41,018 bases of DNA. It comes from Lutibacter sp. Lineage in GTDB: Bacteria; Bacteroidota; Bacteroidia; Flavobacteriales; Flavobacteriaceae. Positions 34,010 to 40,952 of this stretch are shown piece after piece. Each line of letters begins with the position of its first letter. The first letter of the stretch is position 1. The notes under the pieces were generated by a model. The model worked only from the letters and a program-made list of their open reading frames with translations. It ran no database searches and had not been told where the DNA came from. The stretch lies in the NCBI RefSeq assembly GCF_021647475.1, contig NZ_JAKIUR010000028.1, positions 1-41,018 on the forward strand, given 5' to 3'. A program made the position numbers and the translations under genes.

Positions 34010-34879
34010 CTATAATAAATGTTTTTGAGCTTTATATGATGAGCGAACCAAAGCACTACTTTCCACGTGTCTAAATCCCATTTTTAAACCAATTTCTTTA
34101 TATTTTTCAAATTGTTCAGGCGTTATAAATTCGTGTACAGGTAAATGTTTTTTACTAGGTTGTAAATATTGTCCAATAGTAATAATATCTACTTTAGCAT
34201 TTGCTAAATCTTGCATGGTTTCAATAACTTCAGCTTCTGTTTCGCCGAGCCCGAGCATAATTCCAGATTTGGTTCTACGCTGACCTTTATCTTTCATATA
34301 TTTTAAAACTTCTAAACTTCTGTCGTATTTCGCTTGAATTCTAACTTCACGAGTTAATCTACGTACCGTTTCTAAATTATGAGAAATTACTTCAGGAGCA
34401 ACAGCTAAAATTCTATCAATATTTGTTTTATTAGCTTGAAAATCAGGTATTAATGTTTCTAAAGTGATATTTGGATTTGCTCTTCTAATTGCATTTACAG
34501 TTTCTGCCCAAATAATAGATCCGCCATCTTTTAAATCATCTCTATCAACTGAGGTTATTACTGCGTGCTTAATTTTCATAAGGTTAATTGACCGAGCTAC
34601 TTTTTCTGGTTCTTCCCAATCTACCGTTTCTGGTCTGCCAGTTTTTACTCCGCAAAATCCGCATGAACGTGTACAAATATTACCTAAAATCATAAAAGTA
34701 GCAGTTCCTTCAGTCCAACATTCTCCCATATTTGGGCAACTACCGCTAGTGCAAATCGTATTAAGTTTGTATTTTTCTACAACGTTTCTTAGTTCTGTAT
34801 ATTTTTTTCCAACGGGTAATTTTACACGTAACCATTTTGGTTTGTGTATTTTATTAGTTGTTATAGTTTCTTTAGACAT
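34010..34879 (-). CDS. lipA: Lipoyl synthase
   Basis: Radical SAM enzyme inserting two sulfurs into octanoyl groups on lipoate-dependent enzymes. The auxiliary cluster cysteines are Cys43, Cys48 and Cys54 (CTSGSCPNMGEC) and the radical SAM cluster is Cys69, Cys73 and Cys76 (CTRSCGFC). The C-terminal serine ligand motif is RSSYKA near 280. It has 289 residues. A TATTTTTG box at 34897-34904 gives it an independent promoter. Confidence 0.97.
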   Translation of the reverse strand: MSKETITTNKIHKPKWLRVKLPVGKKYTELRNVVEKYKLNTICTSGSCPNMGECWTEGTATFMILGNICTRSCGFCGVKTGRPETVDWEEPEKVARSINLMKIKHAVITSVDRDDLKDGGSIIWAETVNAIRRANPNITLETLIPDFQANKTNIDRILAVAPEVISHNLETVRRLTREVRIQAKYDRSLEVLKYMKDKGQRRTKSGIMLGLGETEAEVIETMQDLANAKVDIITIGQYLQPSKKHLPVHEFITPEQFEKYKEIGLKMGFRHVESSALVRSSYKAQKHLL

Positions 34880-34896
34880 TTCTTTGAAATTGACTG

Positions 34897-34904
34897 CAAA
34901 AATA
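34897..34904 (-). promoter_or_regulatory. Candidate lipA -7 element
   Basis: The minus strand reads TATTTTTG (perfect TAnnTTTG) 17 bases before the lipA ATG, with TTTC 18 bases further upstream as a possible -33 element. Confidence 0.5.
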
Positions 34905-34912
34905 CAAAGAAT

Positions 34913-36133
34913 TTACAAAATAGAAAGATACCAAATACTAAATCCGATTAAAAATAAAATGCCTCCCCAACTTAAGATTTTTAATCCTAAAGAAGGCCTC
35001 CATTTTTTTGGTGTATGCTTACTTGAAATTAAAATAAAGTTTAAAATGGCAAAAAACGGTGCTGTTAAAAAAGAAAGAATAGTAGCAATTTTTATAAGAC
35101 TTCCCATTTTTGACATAAAAAAGATTAAAATAAAAATAGTGCCAATGGCTAAAAAGCTAATCCAAAACCAATACATTTTTTTGTAAGATTTTTTTGTGAG
35201 TAAATCTACCGTTTTTGTCATAGCCCTGGGTGATGCATCTAAGGTGGTAATAGTAGTGCTAAACATAGTTGTAAAAGCTGCTATACCTATAAAAACGTGC
35301 ATATTTTCACCTAAATTATGGGTGTATAAGCTAATTAGTTGGTTAGAAAATTTAATAGCACTTCCGCTAAAAGTTTCTCCAGAATTAAACATAACCAATG
35401 CACCTAAGGCTAGAAAACATATTCCTAAAAATAGCGTAGCAAAAAATCCTATATTAAAATCGAAGATGGATTGTTTGGTGTTAAATTCTGTTCCAACTTC
35501 TTTTTGTTTTTCTATTGCCCATAATGATTGCCAAACTGAAACATCTAACGGAGCAGGCATCCATCCTAAAAAAGCGATTAAAAATCCAACTTCAACACTT
35601 CCTTTTGGAAGTATTTGTGTAAAACTAACGGGATTTTCATTTTTAAAAACAGCTACAACAACTGCAATTATAGTGCTTAAAGTAAGTGTTACAATTATGA
35701 TTTTCATTAAGTTATCTAATAATTTGTATTTGCCAAGAATGAGTAATAAAAAGCAAATAACAGTAATAATGATACTCCAAATTACAGGATTTGTAGTGAT
35801 TCCAAATAAATTTGCTGCCAAACCTGCAGTTACTATAGTTACGGCTGCCTGAATGGTAAACATAGTTGCAAAAGTTACTATAAAATAAGCGATTAAAACA
35901 GGTTTTCCAAGCCTTTTATATCCGTCTAATAAGCTTTCACCAGTGGCAGTTGCATATCTTGGTCCGAATTGGAAAAAAGGATATTTTACAATATGTATGA
36001 TAATTAAAGCCCAAAGTAATCCGAAACCAAAATCGGCTCCAGCTCGGGTAGATTGAACTAAATGTGAAACGCCTATTGCAGCACCGGCAAACAATAAGCC
36101 TGGACCTAATTTTTTAAGCCAATTGAATTTCAT
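34913..36133 (-). CDS. Divergent NRAMP-family metal transporter
   Basis: Eleven-helix transporter of the NRAMP superfamily, predicted to move divalent metal ions. The start KFNWLKKLGPGLLFAGAAIG and the TRAGADFGFGLLWALI block align with NRAMP helices 1-2. The helix 6 motif is GWMPAPLDVSVWQSLW near 200. The metal-binding DPGN of helix 1 is replaced by AAIGVSH, and the usual MPH of helix 6 reads MPA, so two ligand positions differ from classic Mn/Fe transporters. The frame opens at 36169 inside the sigma factor gene; the ATG at 36133, 1 base after that stop, aligns with the family start. Metal specificity is uncertain. Confidence 0.82.
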   Translation of the reverse strand: MKFNWLKKLGPGLLFAGAAIGVSHLVQSTRAGADFGFGLLWALIIIHIVKYPFFQFGPRYATATGESLLDGYKRLGKPVLIAYFIVTFATMFTIQAAVTIVTAGLAANLFGITTNPVIWSIIITVICFLLLILGKYKLLDNLMKIIIVTLTLSTIIAVVVAVFKNENPVSFTQILPKGSVEVGFLIAFLGWMPAPLDVSVWQSLWAIEKQKEVGTEFNTKQSIFDFNIGFFATLFLGICFLALGALVMFNSGETFSGSAIKFSNQLISLYTHNLGENMHVFIGIAAFTTMFSTTITTLDASPRAMTKTVDLLTKKSYKKMYWFWISFLAIGTIFILIFFMSKMGSLIKIATILSFLTAPFFAILNFILISSKHTPKKWRPSLGLKILSWGGILFLIGFSIWYLSIL

Positions 36134-36134
36134 T

Positions 36135-36701
36135 TTATTTTTTTCGAGATTTTTTAATAGTTTGTGCAAGTAGGCTTTTAGCTCGTAGTAGTTTTACTTT
36201 TACATTGCTTAACGGTTCATTAAGTTCTGCTGATATTTCTTTATAGCTCATCTCTTGAAAATAACGAAGGTTTATAATTTCTTGATAATGAGGCTTTAAC
36301 TCTTTAATATAGTTTAAAAGTTGAGCTAAATTTTGTTCAATAATTAATTGGTCTTCTGCGGAAGGTGTTTCGTCATATATTTTATATGCCTCAGATTCCT
36401 TTTTATTAATTGAAATGGTATCGTTGTTTTGTTTTCGAAGATGATCTAAAAAAATGTTTTTAGAAATAGATATTAACCAGGTTTTAAAATTATACCGGTC
36501 ATTATATAAATATATTTTATCAAATGCTTTAGAAAAGGTTTTTATAGTAATATCTTCAGCTTCATCTTCATTTTCAGTTTTAGAAAATTGAAATCGGTAA
36601 ACATCGCTCCAATACGTATTTAATAAAGTATTAAAAGCTTTTTGATCTTTTTCTTTTGCTTTTTTTACTAAATCGGGAATATCAATATTTTTTTTCACCA
36701 A
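36135..36701 (-). CDS. ECF-type RNA polymerase sigma factor
   Basis: A 188-residue extracytoplasmic-function sigma factor. Region 2 runs from about residue 23 (LLNTYWSDVYRFQFSKTENE, DEAEDITIKTFSKAF, FKTWLISISKNIFLDHLRK). Region 4 runs from about 125 (YQEIINLRYFQEMSYKEISA, PLSNVKVKLLRAKSLL), a helix-turn-helix for -35 recognition. It directs polymerase to a special promoter set. No anti-sigma gene is adjacent: its ATG overlaps the GT2 gene by 7 bases upstream, and the downstream gene is the NRAMP-like transporter. Its signal is unknown. Confidence 0.92.
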   Translation of the reverse strand: MVKKNIDIPDLVKKAKEKDQKAFNTLLNTYWSDVYRFQFSKTENEDEAEDITIKTFSKAFDKIYLYNDRYNFKTWLISISKNIFLDHLRKQNNDTISINKKESEAYKIYDETPSAEDQLIIEQNLAQLLNYIKELKPHYQEIINLRYFQEMSYKEISAELNEPLSNVKVKLLRAKSLLAQTIKKSRKK

Positions 36702-37804
36702 TGCGTGGGTTTTGCAATAAGATTTTTGATAAAGATAAACATTTGAATGATAATTAAAAATATTTCCATAAAAGGGAAGATTAAAATTAAATCGGTTTCA
36801 TTTAATTTTTTTGCCGATAAGCCTATAATTATATACTGAATAAATAATCTAAACATAATCAGGCTTAATATTAATTGCCAATTAAAATTTAGAATTATTA
36901 AAATAATTGCCAATATCCAAAATAGAATTTGTGAGCTATAAAATAATCCCAATAAAAATTTATGAATTGGTTTGTAATAGTTGGCAGTACTTATGTGTCT
37001 GCTTTTTTGATGAATCCAATCTTTAAAACTAGTTTTGGGAATAGATTCTGTAAAACTTTTGTTTGAACTGCAAAATGTAGAATTTTGTTTGGTAGCAACT
37101 TGGTTTACAAATAAATCATCATCACCAGATTTTATTTTCATATGATTTGAAAATCCGTTTGCACTAAAAAATAAATATTTGGTATAAGCAATATTTCTAC
37201 CAACACCCATATATGGTAAACCCATTTTTTGATAAGAAAAATATTGCATGGCTGTTAGTAAAGTTTCAAATCGTATTAATTTATTTAGAAGCGATTTTTT
37301 TATTTTTTTATAAGCTCCGTAACCTAAAACTAATTGTTTATTAGTTGAGAAATTATTAGCTATTTCTAAAATCCAATAGTTTGAAACGGGTTTACAATCT
37401 GCATCAGTAAATAGTAAATGATTATGCTTAGCAGCTTTTATGCCTAGGGTTAAAGCATATTTTTTACTTCCCCAAAATTGTTCATTAGGTAATACATCAA
37501 CTAAATTGATTTTGTTAGGATATTCTTTTTTAAATTTTTTCATTACTTCTAAAGTTGTATCTGTAGAAGCATCATTAATTAAAACAATTTCAAAATTTGG
37601 ATAATTTTGTTTTAAAATGAAAGGAATATTTTCTATTAAATTTTGAGCTTCGTTTTTTGCACAAATTAAAACAGAAACAGGAAGATTAAAATCGCGTTTA
37701 AATTTTCTGTTTTTGAAAAAAGCAAATTTTCCAAATATAAATAGATAATAAATTAATTGAATACCAATAATTACTATAAAAGTAATAAATAGATATTCAG
37801 ACAT
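36695..37804 (-). CDS. Membrane-bound GT2 family glycosyltransferase
   Basis: A 369-residue glycosyltransferase with an N-terminal helix (FITFIVIIGIQLIYYLFIFG) and a GT-A catalytic domain: VLICAKNEAQNL near 45, VLINDASTDTT near 75 and the metal-binding TDADCKP near 132. Further residues are DDDLFVNQ near 230 and QKSRHIS near 267, a variant of the QxxRW motif of processive GT2 enzymes. Two to three C-terminal helices follow. It probably extends or initiates an envelope glycan. It is co-transcribed with the downstream sigma factor. Confidence 0.85.
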   Translation of the reverse strand: MSEYLFITFIVIIGIQLIYYLFIFGKFAFFKNRKFKRDFNLPVSVLICAKNEAQNLIENIPFILKQNYPNFEIVLINDASTDTTLEVMKKFKKEYPNKINLVDVLPNEQFWGSKKYALTLGIKAAKHNHLLFTDADCKPVSNYWILEIANNFSTNKQLVLGYGAYKKIKKSLLNKLIRFETLLTAMQYFSYQKMGLPYMGVGRNIAYTKYLFFSANGFSNHMKIKSGDDDLFVNQVATKQNSTFCSSNKSFTESIPKTSFKDWIHQKSRHISTANYYKPIHKFLLGLFYSSQILFWILAIILIILNFNWQLILSLIMFRLFIQYIIIGLSAKKLNETDLILIFPFMEIFLIIIQMFIFIKNLIAKPTHW

Positions 37805-37807
37805 TTA

Positions 37808-37996
37808 TTATTTTCTAGTACATGTATGGTCAGGAATTTTTCCACAATAGCCACAAGCTTCTCCAGTTTTATTTAAGTGTGGACTTTGGCTTGCACAAGT
37901 TCCTGCAAATTTTCCATTTTTTTTAGCCCATAGTTTAATAGATAAACCGAGAATACCTATTGCTAACATTCCAATTGTAATTAATACAAGTTTCAT
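37808..37996 (-). CDS. Small cysteine-rich membrane or exported protein
   Basis: The 62 residues comprise one hydrophobic helix (LVLITIGMLAIGILGLSIKL) followed by a short tail with four cysteines (Cys34, Cys48, Cys51, Cys59; EACGYCGKI contains a CXXC). The tail suggests a small metal site or disulfides, location uncertain. Similar short proteins with GKFAGTCASQSP are widespread in Flavobacteriia and usually labelled only as membrane or secreted protein. It is first in the run with GT2 and the sigma factor (3-base gap). Confidence 0.75.
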   Translation of the reverse strand: MKLVLITIGMLAIGILGLSIKLWAKKNGKFAGTCASQSPHLNKTGEACGYCGKIPDHTCTRK

Positions 37997-38014
37997 ATGC
38001 TTAAATTTAGACTA

Positions 38015-38022
38015 CAAAGATA
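38015..38022 (-). promoter_or_regulatory. Candidate promoter of the Cys-rich protein/GT2/sigma operon
   Basis: The minus strand reads TATCTTTG, a perfect TAnnTTTG, 18 bases before the ATG at 37996. The predicted leader is only about 12 bases. Confidence 0.5.
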
Positions 38023-38275
38023 CTTATTTATGATAAATTGTCACTTTATTTTGTTGTTAAAATTTATATAAAATAACTATTGATTAAAGGTTGAAATAAC
38101 ACTGCTTTTTTAGGTAACTGACTATATGTTAATAAGTTTCTTTTTGATTTATAAAAAAAATTAATAATTTGGCTTTCAGTTAATATTTGTGCTTTTATAA
38201 TTTTAGACCATACTAAAACTTTGTGAATTATAAAAAACATGGAATTAATAAATATTAGCTAAATCTACTAACTAA

Positions 38276-38309
38276 AAAGACTCGCTTATTTTAAAATAAG
38301 TGAGTCTTT
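38276..38309 (+). terminator. Orphan palindromic terminator
   Basis: Two 17-base arms (38276-38292 and 38293-38309) are complementary except for one G-T position; the arm ends are AAAGACTC and GAGTCTTT. A T-rich run follows on the plus strand and an A run precedes it, so it could act both ways. No gene of useful length ends near it on either strand. The 662-base gap 37997-38658 otherwise holds only this hairpin and the promoter region near 38520. Confidence 0.7.
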
Positions 38310-38510
38310 GTTTTTGTAGCTTAATTTAATTTCTAACTTATTGCCTTAGTTAATTCTTGTTGAACGTTGTTTGGCACTAATTCAAAATTAGAAAACTTGG
38401 TAGTAAAACTATGTTTATACTAGTTGCAAAATGGAGATTATCATAAAGATAACTTACTTAAAAAAGAAGATAGATAATCTTTTACCAAGTAAGAACTTTT
38501 AAAAAATAAT

Positions 38511-38544
38511 TTTGTAAATCGTTTTTTTTTTTTTTTTACCTTGG
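38511..38544 (+). promoter_or_regulatory. Candidate promoter of the GG-leader peptide gene, with T16 spacer tract
   Basis: TTTG at 38511-38514 and TACCTTGG at 38537-38544 fit the -33 and -7 elements (one mismatch in the -7 box). The 22-base spacer contains 15 bases of a run of 16 T (38522-38537). The clear promoter of pepE in this window has an 18-base spacer. Transcription would begin near 38550 and give a leader of about 110 bases. Confidence 0.45.
38522..38537 (+). repeat. Homopolymer run of 16 T
   Basis: Sixteen consecutive T, the longest mononucleotide run I noticed in the window. It lies in the presumed promoter spacer upstream of the 47-residue peptide gene. Confidence 0.9.
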
Positions 38545-38658
38545 CACAAGAATTTAAAAAAGTTGCAACTTAAATCCTTAAAAATAAACTATAAAGTGTA
38601 TTTACTACGGTATTAAATTCTAATAAATAATTATTATTAATTTAAAATATGTAACATT

Positions 38659-38802
38659 ATGAAAGAATTAAAAAGAGAACAAACAAGTAAAATAATGGGT
38701 GGTACTGCTTCTCCTGCAAGATGTGCTAGGATGGAGGCTAGATATATTAATGGAGGAGGAGGTGAAAGATTATTGGCTAGATTAGTAAAAAATTGTTATT
38801 AA
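38659..38802 (+). CDS. Double-glycine-leader secreted peptide precursor (bacteriocin/RiPP-like)
   Basis: A 47-codon gene. The N-terminal 15 residues MKELKREQTSKIMGG form a leader of the GG type recognised by peptidase-containing ABC transporters: Leu at -12, a charged polar middle, Ile at -4 and Gly-Gly at -2/-1. Cleavage would release a 32-residue core (TASPARC... to ...VKNCY). The core has Cys22 and Cys46 near its ends, a GGGG hinge and six basic against two acidic residues. So few Ser/Thr remain in the core that lanthionine rings are unlikely; a disulfide is the simplest modification. No processing enzyme or exporter is in the window. It is followed by a strong hairpin and then a secreted-protein gene. 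It was found by reading the gap. Identity is inferred from the leader, not from a recognised family name. Confidence 0.7.
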   Translation: MKELKREQTSKIMGGTASPARCARMEARYINGGGGERLLARLVKNCY

Positions 38803-38814
38803 TTCAAAATAATA

Positions 38815-38852
38815 TTTTAAAAAGGGAAATATACTTACTTCCCTTTTTAAAA
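38815..38852 (+). terminator. Terminator or attenuator between peptide gene and downstream operon
   Basis: Arms 38815-38828 and 38839-38852 are perfectly complementary over 14 bases around AGGGAA / TTCCCT, with a 10-base loop and T runs at the 3' side. It begins 13 bases after the peptide stop and ends only 7 bases before the first possible ATG of the next gene. It would terminate most transcripts and let some read through. Confidence 0.8.
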
Positions 38853-38874
38853 TATTTTTATGTTTAAATTTAAT

Positions 38875-40278
38875 ATGAAAAGGATCCTATTTTTATTTAT
38901 TTTAACGTCAATATTTAGTTACGGACAAAATGTTGTTAAAGGGAATATAGTTAATGCTAGTAGTAACGAGCCTATCCCTTTTGCCAATATTTATATTAAA
39001 AATACATCAATAGGAGTTGTTAGCAATACTGAGGGTTTATTTGAAATTAACATCCCACAAAAATATACCAAGGCTACCTTGGTTTTTTCTTTTATGGGTT
39101 TTGAAACCTATAAAGTAAACATTGCTAAGTTAACTACTGCTGGTTCACAAATAATAAAATTAAACCCCAGTACTATAAACCTAAACCAAGTAACTATTAA
39201 TGTAAAAGCCCTTTCGGTAAACAAAATTGTAAAACAGGCTTTTGCTAATTATTATAAAAATTTCCCAGATAAACCTTTTATAGAAAAAGGATTTTTACGT
39301 TATACTGAAAAAACCAAAACAGCCTATAAATGGTTGGTAGAAGCGGCAATTGAGGTTTATGACCCCGGCTTTAATAAACCGTGTAAAAAAATAAAATTGA
39401 ATATTATAGAAAAACGTAAAAGTTTGGATTATAGAGTGCTTGATACCTCTATGATTTATAACTTTTATTTAAGAGAGGCAAAACATTTATCTTTTAGAAA
39501 TAGTCGTATAAAATCCGCTAATTTATCTGAAATTCCTAAGGATGATTTTAGAAATGCAGTTAGTTTTATAGATAATCTAAAAAAGAATCAGGCATCTATA
39601 TTTACAACAGATAATAATAAAATTAGATATTACAATCAAAAAAATGCAATTTTTAATAAACAGCTGCTAAAAACACATACTTTTAAGTTAGATACTATAC
39701 TTTATAATAGCGATATAATTTATAAAATTAAAATTATGCCCAAAAATCCACCAGCAAAATTAAATAGAAAAGTTGGCGATTATGAACTTCCTTTCGGTTG
39801 GATTTATATAAGAAAAAAAGATTATGCTATTATTAAATTAGATTATGTATTGTTAAATAGTAAAAAAGGTGAGTTATTCTCTGAGATAAAAGGCACACGA
39901 GTAGCCTCTCATTTTATTATAAAATTTATTGAAATTGCGGGTAAAATGTATCCAAAATATTTGTCTTATTCCAAACCTGTAGCAATTAATAGAGTAAAGA
40001 CTATTTTTGAAAAAATTAAAAATGGTATTGAGCCTAATTCTGAAGATTTTTATTATAGTAAGCAAGAAATTTTATTTACTAAAATTATAACAGATACTGT
40101 TAAGATTAACAAGCTACTAAATAAGCCTTGGAATGATAATTTGTTTAGCCCACACCCTTATCATGCTGCATTTTGGAAAAACTATAATGTATTGTTAGAG
40201 AGTGCAACAGAACAAAAAATGAGACATGACTTAGAAAAAAAGGTAGGATTAAAAGAACAATTTAAACAGCATAATTAA
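38875..40278 (+). CDS. Secreted protein with carboxypeptidase-regulatory-like domain
   Basis: A signal peptide (KRILFLFILTSIFSYGQ) is followed by a CarboxypepD_reg-like beta-sandwich (about residues 18-105; VVKGNIVNASSNEPIPFANI, TEGLFEINIP, VFSFMGFETYKVNI). A roughly 350-residue domain follows that I can describe but not name: it opens NKIVKQAFANYYKNFPDKPF and later has LPFGWIYIRKKDYAIIKLDY. Such proteins are common, exported and uncharacterised in Flavobacteriia. No TonB plug or barrel is present. The frame opens at 38860, but that ATG sits 7 bases from the attenuator hairpin and adds five residues before the signal peptide, so the ATG at 38875 is preferred. It lies 72 bases after the GG-leader peptide and 9 bases before a membrane-protein gene. 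Confidence 0.8.
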   Translation: MKRILFLFILTSIFSYGQNVVKGNIVNASSNEPIPFANIYIKNTSIGVVSNTEGLFEINIPQKYTKATLVFSFMGFETYKVNIAKLTTAGSQIIKLNPSTINLNQVTINVKALSVNKIVKQAFANYYKNFPDKPFIEKGFLRYTEKTKTAYKWLVEAAIEVYDPGFNKPCKKIKLNIIEKRKSLDYRVLDTSMIYNFYLREAKHLSFRNSRIKSANLSEIPKDDFRNAVSFIDNLKKNQASIFTTDNNKIRYYNQKNAIFNKQLLKTHTFKLDTILYNSDIIYKIKIMPKNPPAKLNRKVGDYELPFGWIYIRKKDYAIIKLDYVLLNSKKGELFSEIKGTRVASHFIIKFIEIAGKMYPKYLSYSKPVAINRVKTIFEKIKNGIEPNSEDFYYSKQEILFTKIITDTVKINKLLNKPWNDNLFSPHPYHAAFWKNYNVLLESATEQKMRHDLEKKVGLKEQFKQHN

Positions 40279-40287
40279 TATAAGTTT

Positions 40288-40914
40288 ATGAGTAAAATAC
40301 TAAACAGTAATACTTGGTTATTGTTATTATTGGTTGTTATTATGGGCTATACCCTTAATTTTATCTCCCTAGATGTGGTGATGAATGATAATGTGTATCA
40401 AAAATATTTAAATAAAAAATACGAAAAAAAATATAATGAATATAAAGATTTAGATGTAGATTTATCAGAGTTTAAGGATGAGCTCGCAGCATTTGACCAA
40501 CAATCGGCAGATGTTGACACTTCGTACGATTGGGATTATTTTTATATAGATACACTAGTAGTGCTTGTACCATTGCTTGTTGTGGCTTTTGGTTATAGTT
40601 GTTTGCTTTTGCTCTTCTTTTTATTTCATAAAACGCTTAATATTGTTAAATATCTGGACATTTTAAAAGTTACTATATTAAGCTATATATTATTTTATAT
40701 TCCTAAAATGTTGTCTAATATATATTTTTTAATTTTTAAAACAGATTACACATTTGAAAATGTTAGGAAGTTTAATAGATATTTTGATACCACTACTTAT
40801 TTTAAAAAAGAGTTTTATCCTCCTTGGTTATGGACAGCTATTAGTGACTTTGATTTAATATATATATTCTTTCCTGCCTTAGTAGCATTAGTGGAGTGTC
40901 TACCTTTGATGTGA
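40288..40914 (+). CDS. Membrane protein, probably truncated by IS insertion
   Basis: No family recognised. It has one N-terminal helix (TWLLLLLVVIMGYTLNFI), then an extracytoplasmic acidic and Tyr-rich loop (about 35-80, with YEKKYNEYKDLDVDL). Helices follow near 85-110 and 115-140, and a hydrophobic end, LIYIFFPALVALVE. The last codons (CLPLM and stop) fall within what looks like the left end of an IS3-like element starting TGTCTACC at 40897, so the native C-terminus is probably lost. It is co-directional with the secreted protein (9-base gap), and so part of the peptide locus; immunity or export accessory is possible but unsupported. Confidence 0.65.
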   Translation: MSKILNSNTWLLLLLVVIMGYTLNFISLDVVMNDNVYQKYLNKKYEKKYNEYKDLDVDLSEFKDELAAFDQQSADVDTSYDWDYFYIDTLVVLVPLLVVAFGYSCLLLLFFLFHKTLNIVKYLDILKVTILSYILFYIPKMLSNIYFLIFKTDYTFENVRKFNRYFDTTTYFKKEFYPPWLWTAISDFDLIYIFFPALVALVECLPLM

Positions 40915-40940
40915 CAATTTTAATAAGCCCATAAATAATA

Positions 40941-40948
40941 TATATTTG
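40941..40948 (+). promoter_or_regulatory. -7 element of the transposase gene
   Basis: TATATTTG is a perfect TAnnTTTG ending 4 bases before the transposase ATG, implying a leaderless or nearly leaderless transcript. A second perfect box, TACCTTTG, lies at 40901-40908 inside the presumed IS end. Confidence 0.5.
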
Positions 40949-40952
40949 AATT

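Noticed and set aside
34464..35852. Two long plus-strand frames (240 and 218 codons) opposite lipA and the NRAMP-like gene
   Set aside because: They are antisense to genes with clear motifs, show low-complexity Lys/Ile composition and have no recognisable domain.
38371..38550. Repeated TTGGCAC at 38371 and 38541 as a possible operator or duplicated promoter
   Set aside because: Only seven bases plus loose AT-rich similarity; not enough to separate from chance.
38659..38802. Interpretation of the 47-residue peptide as a lanthipeptide
   Set aside because: The predicted core has only Thr16 and Ser18 as dehydratable residues and no LanB/LanM-like gene is nearby.
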